From Porticoccaceae bacterium (GTDB lineage Bacteria; Pseudomonadota; Gammaproteobacteria; Pseudomonadales; Porticoccaceae): DNA of 11,428 nt. The first letter of the stretch is position 1. The number at the start of each line of letters is the position of its first letter. This document shows positions 1-7,392 of the stretch, one piece after another. The stretch lies in assembly GCA_019090225.1 (NCBI GenBank), contig JAHRWI010000199.1, positions 1 through 11,428 of the forward strand. The letters run 5' to 3'. Under the pieces are notes generated by a model. The model saw only the letters and a list, made by a program, of their open reading frames with translations, searched no databases and was not told the origin of the DNA. The translations under genes were made by a program, and so were the position numbers.

Positions 1-49
1 ATCTACACTTATGCGATCGTCGGCAGCGTCAGATGTGTATAAGAGACAG
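1..49 (+). other. Illumina Nextera adapter and i5 index (sequencing artefact)
   Basis: This is synthetic sequence, not genome. Bases 1-8 (atctacac) are the end of the P5 flow-cell primer. Bases 9-16 (ttatgcga) sit exactly where the 8-base i5 index belongs and match, from memory, Nextera XT index S522. Bases 17-30 (tcgtcggcagcgtc) are the Read 1 primer segment, and bases 31-49 (agatgtgtataagagacag) are the 19-base Tn5 mosaic end. Genomic sequence begins at base 50. The orientation is what is expected if a mate read ran through a short insert into the adapter and was assembled untrimmed at a contig end. The mosaic end should not be read as a Tn5 transposon end in this organism. Confidence 0.98.
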
Positions 50-688
50 GTGTTAGTCACCCCCGATGCCGAGCGTACCATGAATACTTATCTGGGCATT
101 AGCGAAACGCTTGGCCTTGCTAATCTCGACCTAAGTGCGGTGACAGCGTCGGTTTTTCTTTATCTGGAGGGCTATCTTGTGACCTCGCCGACGGGCCGAG
201 CAGCGGCCATCAAAGCGAGGGAGCACGCAGAGAAAAATGGCACCAGAACGGCGCTTAGCCTGTCAGACCCCGGCATGGTGGCCCATTTTCGAGAGGGTCT
301 TGATGACATGATCGGCCAAGGAGTCGACTTATTGTTTTGCAACCGCGAAGAGGCGATGGCCTGGACTGGACAAAGCGATATGGTCGGGGTCGTCGAAGCG
401 ATGAAACCCACCGCAGCGACTTTCGCCATTACTCTCGGTTCAGAAGGCGCGTTAATTTACGATGGCAAATCCGTTCATGAGATTGCAGCGACTCCGGTCA
501 CTGCTGTGGATACCAACGGTGCGGGCGATATGTTTGCCGGGGCGTTTTTGTACGGTATCACCCAGGGTTTTGACTATACCAAAGCCGGCCGACTAGCAAG
601 TATTGCTGCTGCTACCGTGGTCACTCAGTTCGGTCCGCGCTTACACATTGACCAACATAAGGGCATCCTTGAGTCACTACAAAATTAA
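50..688 (+). CDS. Adenosine kinase-like PfkB family carbohydrate kinase, 5'-truncated
   Basis: This is the C-terminal 212 residues of a ribokinase/PfkB-fold kinase. The family's adenosine kinases phosphorylate adenosine to AMP with ATP in the cytoplasm (purine salvage). The PfkB C-terminal signature DTNGAGD lies at bases 509-529; its last Asp (527-529) is the expected catalytic base and the GAG forms the anion hole. An upstream NREEA segment and the C-terminal QFGPRL segment resemble proteobacterial proteins annotated as adenosine kinase. Full-length members have about 310-340 residues, so roughly 100-120 N-terminal residues are missing beyond the contig end. The frame is open into the adapter, where an apparent ATG at base 11 would add 13 false residues. 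The gene converges on the c-di-GMP gene, with 44 bases between stop codons and no clear terminator there. The kinase family is certain; adenosine as substrate is inferred from resemblance, and another PfkB sugar kinase is possible. Confidence 0.8.
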   Translation: MLVTPDAERTMNTYLGISETLGLANLDLSAVTASVFLYLEGYLVTSPTGRAAAIKAREHAEKNGTRTALSLSDPGMVAHFREGLDDMIGQGVDLLFCNREEAMAWTGQSDMVGVVEAMKPTAATFAITLGSEGALIYDGKSVHEIAATPVTAVDTNGAGDMFAGAFLYGITQGFDYTKAGRLASIAAATVVTQFGPRLHIDQHKGILESLQN

Positions 689-732
689 TCTTCAACAAAA
701 CTTATGAGGCCGTGCTCAGGACAAATATTAAC

Positions 733-3273
733 TCAGGGAAATAGTTTTTCTATCGGCTGGGGAGTAGCGATTAAAAAGCCTTGCGCATAGTCAACGCCGA
801 TCTGCTCCAGGATGGTCAACTGGGCCTGATTCTCGACACACTCGGCGATAGTCGCGATACCCATAACCTGGGCCAGATGATTGATGGTGCTCGTCATAGA
901 ATAATCGATATCACTTAATTCTATGTTATGAACAAAACCGCCATCAATTTTCAGGAAATCCACAGGTAATTCCTTGAGGTAGGCAAAAGAAGATAGGCCA
1001 CTACCGAAATCATCGAGCGAAAAATAACAACCTTTGGCCTTGAGGGCATGGATTAAATCGAGGGCTCGATCAAATTGTCGAACCGCCGCAGTTTCAGTAA
1101 TTTCAAATTGCAGTTGATGAGGATTGATTTTCGATTCATCAATCCACTTAAGTAAATCATCTTTAAATCGCTCATCACTGATGGTAGCCCCAGAAAGATT
1201 AACCGCAATTCGCAAATCTGGTTTCTTACTTAGTTTTTTGGCACTCAGCTCGGTAATCACCTGTCTCACTGCCCAGCGATCTATGTCATCGATAAGGCCA
1301 TAAAGCTCTGCGGCGGGAATAAATTCTCCCGGCGCTACTAGCTGACCTGACTCATCGACCATTCGAACCAGTGCTTCAAAGTGACTATATTCCTTTACCC
1401 CACCATTGATCGCCACAATGGGCTGGTAGTGCAGACGAAAGCGACCTTGTTCAAGTGCCTCACTGATTTTCGGAATCCATTCCCCCGCTTTCCGGCTAAC
1501 CAGTCCTTCATCCCGTTGTTGGCGAAAAAACACACGGTTGCGGCCACTGGCCTTCGCCGCCGCGCAGGAAGAGGCTGCGCTAACCAGAACATCAAGCTCG
1601 GAACTGGTATTATGGTCGATAACTTCCACGCCAATGTTGACGCCAATTTTTAAACGCCTTTCCTGCCAGGGAAAGGAAAACGCTTTGATTTTGACAAGCA
1701 GGTCTTCGATTATCTCGCGAGCTTGCTCGACCATACAATCGTGTAATAAAACCGCAAATTCATCATTGCCTATACGCGCTACCAGGTGATCTACGCCGAC
1801 CACCTGCTGAAGTAACTTGCCGCATTCGAGCAATAAAGTATCCCCAGCGACTCGTCCCCCGGTGTCGTTAACCAGTGAAAAATTATGCAAATCGATATAA
1901 AGCAATACGTGGGTCTGATCGCTGTTTCGCGCAGCTTCTATGGCTTTAACCAATTGATTTTCTAAAAACTGGCGGTTGGGTAGCTCGGTGAGGGGGTCGT
2001 GGTCAGACTGCCAGGATAAACGGCTCGATACCCGCCGAGCTTGTTCGACAATTCTATACACCAGCATACAGCCAGTCAGGTCATTATCCCGATCTCTTAG
2101 AGGTATCGCCGTTCCACTTATACGGATAGGTTCACGCGACTGAACCTGCAAAAAAGTATCGTCCGGCGTTGTATACACTGAACCGCGGCTAAGTGCCTCA
2201 TGACTTGGGTTTATGCTCTTACCCCGACCATCCAGCATTGCGATAATTGTCTCGACGGGGACGCCCTGTTCCTGCCCAACGCGTATACCCAGCATTGCGA
2301 GGCCAACCGGGTTAATTTGTTCGATTAAGCCATCGTAATCGACCAGGGCAATGCCATCGGCCACCTGACCAAACACTGCGGCCAACATCTCCCGCTGCCG
2401 CTTAATGGTATTTTGTGCGCCGGATTGAAGGGCAAAATCCTCGCACATTAGTACAAAAAGGTCATCCTTGATTGTCGAGGGGTAAACGGTGATTTTAAAA
2501 GCCCTCAGCTGGCCGTTCAAAGTTGCAGCTTCGATCACGCCATCCGAACTTTGCCTCAAATGCTCTTCGGTCAAGGCCCGATAATCTTCAATATCGTAGT
2601 GTTCGCTCAAGGTCGGGAAGAGCATGCGCACTGGCGTGTCTAGCAGTTGCTGGCGAGAGTATCCGGTTTGTTTTAACAAGGGATCGCTAACATCCCGAAT
2701 TATTCCCGATCTATCGAGACTCAGCATAGCGGCGTCGGAAGATGCTAAATAAACGGGGAATTGATCGCTAGCCGGTGCTTGCTCTATGGCTTTCCCAGAT
2801 GAGGGTTCTGGGGTGCCAGCATCACGCAAGTGAATGGGGTTAAAGGCTGCCTCGACAAATTCCAGCATACAACCCTGACCACCGTTTACCTGCAAGGGAG
2901 CAACACTAACTCGCGATAAAGGCAATAAACGGTCACCCCGAGTCATAGCGTCTTCGAGCATATCGAGCCGTTGCGAGTCGAGATCCTGTGACCAGACCAC
3001 TGATTTTCCGGTATCGATTGCGTCCCTAACAGTCCGTGTGTATTCGCTGCCAATGATGCCCGGCGTCAAAGCCTCAAAGCAACGACCGACAGAACGAGTG
3101 CCGGCTATCCCAGTCCAGTCATCCATCCAGTTATTCCAGATAACGACGTTCCCGTGTTTATCCAGCACGACTATCCCTTGCGCCTGGTTGTTAATGACTG
3201 TAAGCATCAGATCATCAGGATCACTGACCGATAAAATGGCTGACTTATCTCCTGAATCATGCTTCAAAATCAC
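733..3273 (-). CDS. PAS-PAS-PAS-GGDEF-EAL cyclic-di-GMP protein, probably a phosphodiesterase
   Basis: An 846-residue cytoplasmic signalling protein with no signal peptide or membrane segment. In order: PAS-like sensor domains at about 22-140, 172-285 and 295-405, a GGDEF domain at about 422-585, and an EAL domain at about 600-846. The EAL domain hydrolyses cyclic-di-GMP, and all catalytic and metal positions of the family are visible: E633 of the EAL motif, N692, E724, D754 and D755 (DDFG), K775, E811 and Q831. The GGDEF domain is degenerate: its signature reads GNDEF (502-506), the usual DLDxFK is DLHNFS (461-466), and there is no RxxD inhibitory site. Net phosphodiesterase activity is therefore likely, perhaps with GTP binding at the GGDEF domain tuning the EAL, as known for some hybrid proteins. 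The start is GTG at 3271-3273, with an AGG-rich stretch just upstream; no ATG gives a comparable start. It may be co-transcribed with the DUF2333 gene 119 bases upstream. The PAS ligands cannot be told from sequence. Confidence 0.9.
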   Translation of the reverse strand: MILKHDSGDKSAILSVSDPDDLMLTVINNQAQGIVVLDKHGNVVIWNNWMDDWTGIAGTRSVGRCFEALTPGIIGSEYTRTVRDAIDTGKSVVWSQDLDSQRLDMLEDAMTRGDRLLPLSRVSVAPLQVNGGQGCMLEFVEAAFNPIHLRDAGTPEPSSGKAIEQAPASDQFPVYLASSDAAMLSLDRSGIIRDVSDPLLKQTGYSRQQLLDTPVRMLFPTLSEHYDIEDYRALTEEHLRQSSDGVIEAATLNGQLRAFKITVYPSTIKDDLFVLMCEDFALQSGAQNTIKRQREMLAAVFGQVADGIALVDYDGLIEQINPVGLAMLGIRVGQEQGVPVETIIAMLDGRGKSINPSHEALSRGSVYTTPDDTFLQVQSREPIRISGTAIPLRDRDNDLTGCMLVYRIVEQARRVSSRLSWQSDHDPLTELPNRQFLENQLVKAIEAARNSDQTHVLLYIDLHNFSLVNDTGGRVAGDTLLLECGKLLQQVVGVDHLVARIGNDEFAVLLHDCMVEQAREIIEDLLVKIKAFSFPWQERRLKIGVNIGVEVIDHNTSSELDVLVSAASSCAAAKASGRNRVFFRQQRDEGLVSRKAGEWIPKISEALEQGRFRLHYQPIVAINGGVKEYSHFEALVRMVDESGQLVAPGEFIPAAELYGLIDDIDRWAVRQVITELSAKKLSKKPDLRIAVNLSGATISDERFKDDLLKWIDESKINPHQLQFEITETAAVRQFDRALDLIHALKAKGCYFSLDDFGSGLSSFAYLKELPVDFLKIDGGFVHNIELSDIDYSMTSTINHLAQVMGIATIAECVENQAQLTILEQIGVDYAQGFLIATPQPIEKLFP

Positions 3274-3392
3274 CTACCTATCCCTGTATATACCCCAGAG
3301 GCTATCATTATTGCCGCTTGTATTTAGCTGTTTATCATCGCAAACAATTCATTGGCTTTAGTTATCTCACAGTCTTCTTAGCGGTACCCAGT

Positions 3393-4451
3393 TTAGCCCT
3401 GGGACAATAATTCCCGCAAATCGATCATCGCCGCGTTAGCACGGCTGATATAAGAAACCATGGTCAGCGAATGATTCGCCAACAGCCCATAACCGCTACC
3501 ATTTAAAATAATTGGGCTCTTTAGCGGTGCTTGTGTGGCCTCTAATTCACGAATAATTTGCTGCACACTGATTCGGGCATTCTTTTTTTCCAGAACATCG
3601 GCAAAATCAACTTCTATGGCTTTCAAAAAGTGAATAAGCGCCCATGTGGTGCCCCGTGCCTCATAGAAAACATCGTCCAGTTCAAGCCACGGGGTTTGCC
3701 GATAGGTCTCTGAGGGAGCAGGTGTTGCTTGTTTTGCTGCACTATCGCCAGCCAGGTCAATATTGATGCGACGTTGACCAACACTGGCTCCCAAACGCTG
3801 AGATAAACTACCCAGCCGGGCTTCGACGGTGCTCAACCAATAGCGCAGGTTGTCTGCACGGGTATAAAACTGAGCATTGTATTGGTCTTCATCGACCAGA
3901 CGTTGCAAGTAGCCTTCGAGGTAATTTCGACCTTCCCGGTATTCGGCCTCGGTGGCTGGCAGAACCCAGCTTTCATGATCAAAATTGAACCTCGGCTCAG
4001 CCAGAGCAAGATCTTGATCTTCCGTCGACTGGGATTGTGAGCGAGCAAAAGACTCGCGCAGCGCTTTGGCCAGGTCTCTGACCTGAATAATAACGCCGTA
4101 TTCCCAGCTGGGAATATTGTCCAGTAACAGGCCCGGAGGCATTATGTCGTTGCTTAAATATCCACCAGGTTTATCCAACAAGGTATCCACCACGGTAATA
4201 AGCGCGGTTACTGTCGTTACCCCAGGCACGACGTTAGTTGCGCCGTCAGGTGTTTTTACCTCGGGTTCCCGGCTCCAGAACCAGGCGAGCACGAGGCACA
4301 GGAGCGTAGCGACTAAAATGATTCTGACTATCCAGCGCCCTGGGCCTGATCGTTGGCTATTGTCGGCCGAGCGGTAGCTGGTTGATCGACCTTGTCCTCG
4401 GATGCCACTAATGCGGGAGCTTATTCGGTCTGTCCAATCCTGTATAGCCAT
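3393..4451 (-). CDS. DUF2333 family inner-membrane protein, function unknown
   Basis: A 352-residue protein that I recognise as the DUF2333 family found in Pseudomonas and related gammaproteobacteria. It has a basic N-terminal tail of about 40 residues, one membrane helix at about 41-58 and a soluble remainder, probably periplasmic. Strongly family-like stretches are GGYLSND (96-102), the D-P-P-G turn region near 102-107, RSQSQSTED (137-145) followed by a FDHESWVLP-type segment (157-165), and RADNLRYWL (198-206). The region 235-252 is an Ala/Pro-rich low-complexity break. I know of no assigned activity for the family and see no catalytic motif. The ATG at 4449-4451 is preceded by a purine-rich AGAAGAGA segment at good spacing. 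It is transcribed away from dsbD and towards the c-di-GMP gene; a short inverted repeat (cccag at 3387-3391, ctggg at 3399-3403) overlaps the stop codon but has no T-run, so read-through into the next gene is plausible. Confidence 0.85.
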   Translation of the reverse strand: MAIQDWTDRISSRISGIRGQGRSTSYRSADNSQRSGPGRWIVRIILVATLLCLVLAWFWSREPEVKTPDGATNVVPGVTTVTALITVVDTLLDKPGGYLSNDIMPPGLLLDNIPSWEYGVIIQVRDLAKALRESFARSQSQSTEDQDLALAEPRFNFDHESWVLPATEAEYREGRNYLEGYLQRLVDEDQYNAQFYTRADNLRYWLSTVEARLGSLSQRLGASVGQRRINIDLAGDSAAKQATPAPSETYRQTPWLELDDVFYEARGTTWALIHFLKAIEVDFADVLEKKNARISVQQIIRELEATQAPLKSPIILNGSGYGLLANHSLTMVSYISRANAAMIDLRELLSQG

Positions 4452-4615
4452 TGAATTCTCTTCTATTGGTTATTGATGTCGAGCTATCTGTTACTGGATC
4501 TATATAAAAATCAAAACTGGCTATGCCTGCGCTACCAAACTCATGAAGCGGTATAATTTCTGCAGTGTCGGTCTGTAATCTCATCAGCTTATAATGTCTG
4601 TCGATAATGTTACCA

Positions 4616-4642
4616 CCAGTACCATGCCCACATTGGTACTGG
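4616..4642. repeat. Perfect 9-bp inverted repeat upstream of dsbD
   Basis: The arm ccagtacca (4616-4624) is exactly complementary to tggtactgg (4634-4642), with a 9-base spacer. The centre-to-centre distance of the arms is 18 bases, so the site could be a protein-binding operator or could form an RNA hairpin in the dsbD leader. No T-run follows, so it is not an intrinsic terminator. The right arm is also the first unit of the tandem repeat that follows. Confidence 0.6.
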
Positions 4643-4666
4643 CATTGGTACCTGCATCGGTATCAG
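4631..4666 (+). repeat. Three imperfect 12-bp tandem repeats
   Basis: Three adjacent 12-base units can be read: cattggtactgg (4631-4642), cattggtacctg (4643-4654) and catcggtatcag (4655-4666). All share cat-y-ggta-y at the same positions. The 12-base period is close to, but longer than, one helical turn, so bound proteins would be slightly offset around the helix. The repeats lie downstream of both TATAAT hexamers, so if those are used they would fall in the transcribed leader. What binds them, if anything, is unknown; slipped-strand duplication without function is the alternative. Confidence 0.6.
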
Positions 4667-4824
4667 CGTAGTCTTAGCGATTGAGTGTTAGAAAGTCGAC
4701 TCAGGCCAATTACTTAACACTTTCAGTTACAGGTTTTTTATATTCGTTTCAGGATTTCATAATAGCTGAAAACATTTCGAGAATCTGCGGGTCAAAGCCA
4801 CAGTTTAAGAGGGACTTGTACCCA

Positions 4825-6696
4825 ATGATCAAAAAAAACCAATTTGTAATCCAATACCCCACCCTGTTTGTAGGGGTTTGCCTGAGCCTGTTGTTATCTG
4901 CGTCCTTGCCAGCGGATGCTGAAAATACTTTTTTAGACAATACCGCGCCATCTAGCCAGCTCAATAGTTCCTCCTCATCTGGTTCTTCTTCAATCAGTTC
5001 TTCTTTAACGAGTAGCCCTCTTCCTGGCTCCGGCCAATTTCTACCCGTAGAACAGGCGTATCAACTGACCCCGAGCACTGACGGCCATGAGCTAGTCATC
5101 GACTGGTACATCGCGCCCGGTTACTACCTTTATAAACATCGATTCGCCATCATGCCTACTGAGGCGAAACAAGCTACTCAGCCTTTGGCGCTGGTGTTCC
5201 AGTCAGGTGAGTTTATTTACGATGATTATTACGAAAAAGATCTGGAGGTTTTTTATACTGCCACGCAAGTTCGAGCTACGCTGCCGGCAATACCTGTTGG
5301 AGTAGACTTTGCTGATGATGGTTCGGCTTTTATTCTGGCCGTCACCACTCAGGGATGTGCTGATGCCGGACTCTGTTATCCCCCTCGTATCGAATACATT
5401 GAAGTTAATCCGGGCGACGGTATTGCTGAGTTAGTCGACCCTGTTTCGACAGACTCGTCTGCCATCAATAATGCCAATGGGATCAAAACTCAGCCCCTTA
5501 AAAAAACGCTGGGCCAGAGCAGCAATCTAGTCATTATTCTGGTGTTCGCCGTACTCGGCGGTATCATTCTGAATCTAATGCCCTGCGTGTTTCCGGTACT
5601 GTCTATCAAGGTAATGGCGACTACCTCTGCCCACCTTGGCGACCATAACAAACATGTCCACAGCCTTGCCTACAGCGCTGGCATCATCCTGTCTTTTATG
5701 GCAATTGCGGCAGTTATGCTCGTCCTACGCGGCAGCGGACAGTCGATTGGCTGGGGCTTTCAGCTCCAGTCGCCGATATTTGTGGCCTTGCTCGCCTACC
5801 TGCTGTTTGTGATTGCGCAAAGCTTTTCCGGCCAGCTCACTATCGGTGGTAGCTGGATGAACCTCGGCCAGAATTTCACCCAGAGTAATAGCGTCAGCGG
5901 CTCCTTTATGACCGGGGTTCTCGCCACCGTGGTAGCCAGCCCCTGCACGGCGCCATTTATGGGTACCGCGCTGGGTGTCGCACTGACCCAATCTGCCGGG
6001 GTAAGTATGGCGATTTTTGCCGCTCTGGGTCTGGGTATGGCCCTGCCGTTTCTGGCTCTGTCATGGATTCCGGGCCTGATGGAAAAGCTGCCCGCCCCCG
6101 GCCCGTGGATGAACACCTTTAGTCAGCTGCTGGCTTTTCCGCTTTACGCCAGTGTCATCTGGTTGCTGTGGGTGCTTGGTCGTCAAACCAGCATTGATCA
6201 TGCCATTGTGGTCAGTCTCGGGATTCTGCTATTGGCCTTTGCCATATGGCTAAACGGTCACAGCAAAAATATCGTCTCCAGAGGCGTTCTGGCTTTGAGT
6301 TTGTTGGCGGCCCTGAGTCTTGCTGTCAATCAGGAGGCCACTGATCAAGAGCCACTGTGGGAGCCCTATAGCCCCCTGGCTCTCTCTGTATTGCAGGATG
6401 AGAACCGGGCCGTTTTTATCAATCTGACTGCCGACTGGTGTATCACCTGTCTGGCGAATGAAAAAATTGCTCTCAGCTCAGAAGCTTTCCGGTCGGTATT
6501 AAAAACCCATGACATTACCTACCTTAAGGGTGACTGGACCAATAACAATCCGGATATTACCCGCTTGCTCAATGAGCATGGTAGAAGCGGTGTCCCCCTC
6601 TATCTTTATTATGACGCTAAGGGGAATCCTGCAAAGATTTTGCCCCAGCTCTTGAGCGAAAAGGTGGTTCTGACTGCCTTTGGTGTCAGCGGATAA
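4825..6696 (+). CDS. dsbD: Thiol:disulfide interchange protein DsbD
   Basis: A 623-residue inner-membrane protein that moves electrons from cytoplasmic thioredoxin to periplasmic DsbC/DsbG-type isomerases and cytochrome c maturation factors. All three DsbD modules are visible. The periplasmic alpha domain (about 71-195) carries Cys178 and Cys184 in a GCADAGLCYPP motif. The membrane beta domain has about eight helices between 232 and 502, with Cys254 (MPCVFPVLS) and Cys374 (SPCTAPFMG). The C-terminal thioredoxin-like gamma domain (about 505-623) has WCITC (Cys539, Cys542) and a cis-proline motif GVP at 589-591. I chose the ATG at 4825 because it gives a normal signal peptide (lysines, hydrophobic core, cleavage near A-D-A at 30-32) and has AGAGGGA 10 bases upstream; an in-frame TTG at 4681 would put 48 non-family residues ahead of it. 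A Ser-rich linker (about 43-64) between signal peptide and alpha domain makes it longer than the 565-residue E. coli protein. Confidence 0.96.
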   Translation: MIKKNQFVIQYPTLFVGVCLSLLLSASLPADAENTFLDNTAPSSQLNSSSSSGSSSISSSLTSSPLPGSGQFLPVEQAYQLTPSTDGHELVIDWYIAPGYYLYKHRFAIMPTEAKQATQPLALVFQSGEFIYDDYYEKDLEVFYTATQVRATLPAIPVGVDFADDGSAFILAVTTQGCADAGLCYPPRIEYIEVNPGDGIAELVDPVSTDSSAINNANGIKTQPLKKTLGQSSNLVIILVFAVLGGIILNLMPCVFPVLSIKVMATTSAHLGDHNKHVHSLAYSAGIILSFMAIAAVMLVLRGSGQSIGWGFQLQSPIFVALLAYLLFVIAQSFSGQLTIGGSWMNLGQNFTQSNSVSGSFMTGVLATVVASPCTAPFMGTALGVALTQSAGVSMAIFAALGLGMALPFLALSWIPGLMEKLPAPGPWMNTFSQLLAFPLYASVIWLLWVLGRQTSIDHAIVVSLGILLLAFAIWLNGHSKNIVSRGVLALSLLAALSLAVNQEATDQEPLWEPYSPLALSVLQDENRAVFINLTADWCITCLANEKIALSSEAFRSVLKTHDITYLKGDWTNNNPDITRLLNEHGRSGVPLYLYYDAKGNPAKILPQLLSEKVVLTAFGVSG

Positions 6697-6899
6697 AAGT
6701 GCGAGCATAACGATCGATAAACCGCTCGTCGAACTCACTGAAAGCGCTTAACATCAGCTAAATGGGTGGAAAAAGGATAAAACATCGAGAAAAACACTAA
6801 AAACTAGACAACCGTGGGAGCCTCATGCAAACTTCGGTTTATCGCCGGCCACTACAGTCTGGCACTGTCAGCCAGGCACGATAAAAAAGCAGAGGCACA

Positions 6900-7346
6900 A
6901 TGGCTACTATTCTTGTCTTGCACGGACCCAATTTGAATCTGCTTGGCAGCCGAGAGCCTGAGATCTACGGCACTGATAATCTCGAAGATATCAACCAGCG
7001 ACTCACGGCGCTCAGTGTCGATGGCAGGCACCACCTGCTGGCCCTGCAAAGCAATGCTGAGTACGAACTGGTCGAACGCATTCACGACGCCAGCCGGGAA
7101 GGCGTCAACATCATCCTTTTCAACCCCGCTGCTTTTACCCATACCAGCGTTGCCTTGCGCGATGCTTTACTGGCAGTGGCGATACCTTTTATAGAGGTGC
7201 ATCTATCAAACGTCCATGGCCGCGAGCCTTTCAGGCAGCATTCGTATTTTGCTGATATTGCCATTGGCACCATCAGCGGCTTTGGTGCTATGAGCTATGA
7301 GTTAGCGCTAAACGCAGCCCTCGACCACCTCAACCAAAACAAGTAA
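6900..7346 (+). CDS. aroQ: Type II 3-dehydroquinate dehydratase
   Basis: A 148-residue cytoplasmic enzyme, the usual length for the type II family, which forms dodecamers. It converts 3-dehydroquinate to 3-dehydroshikimate in the shikimate pathway. The N-terminal signature HGPNLNLLG (8-16) is followed by the mobile-loop Arg18 and catalytic Tyr23. Asn75 and His81 lie in FNPAAFTH, His101 in EVHLSN, and Arg112 in the loop after HGREPF; these match the known active-site set. The ATG has an AGAGG ribosome binding site 6 bases upstream. The 203-base gap after dsbD contains a small stem (ctggc at 6859-6863, gccag at 6871-6875) but no recognisable terminator or clear promoter. The gene is followed after 46 bases by accB, an order common in gammaproteobacteria, so aroQ-accB-accC co-transcription is likely. 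Confidence 0.97.
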   Translation: MATILVLHGPNLNLLGSREPEIYGTDNLEDINQRLTALSVDGRHHLLALQSNAEYELVERIHDASREGVNIILFNPAAFTHTSVALRDALLAVAIPFIEVHLSNVHGREPFRQHSYFADIAIGTISGFGAMSYELALNAALDHLNQNK

Positions 7347-7392
7347 TAACTAGCACCCGCTTATTTAAGAAAACATTTCTAGGAAACTATTC

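Larger units (their letters stand above)
4452..4824. other. Divergent intergenic region between DUF2333 and dsbD
   Basis: These 373 bases hold no convincing gene and should contain the promoters for both divergent genes. Two perfect TATAAT hexamers lie on the plus strand at 4552-4557 and 4590-4595, but neither has a good TTGACA-like box at 16-18 bases, so they are only candidates for the dsbD promoter. A cluster of GGTAC-containing repeats lies downstream of them at 4616-4666. The dsbD reading frame stays open upstream to a TTG at 4681, but that stretch shows no recognised protein sequence. A purine-rich ribosome binding site (AGAGGGA at 4808-4814) lies 10 bases before the chosen dsbD ATG. 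Confidence 0.6.

Noticed and set aside
31..49. Tn5 mosaic end suggesting a transposon insertion
   Set aside because: It is immediately preceded by the Read 1 primer, index and P5 sequences, so it comes from library preparation rather than a mobile element.
3387..3403. Inverted repeat at the DUF2333 stop codon as a terminator
   Set aside because: The stem is only five pairs, overlaps the stop codon, and is not followed by a T-run on the minus strand.
4624..4671. Possible 15-codon hydrophobic peptide (MPTLVLALVPASVSA) across the 12-bp repeats
   Set aside because: No ribosome binding site precedes the ATG, and the hydrophobic pattern follows directly from the repeat units.
6859..6875. Stem-loop ctggc/gccag upstream of aroQ as a riboswitch or attenuator
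   Set aside because: It is a single five-pair stem with no wider structure, terminator or recognised leader peptide; it is likely incidental.
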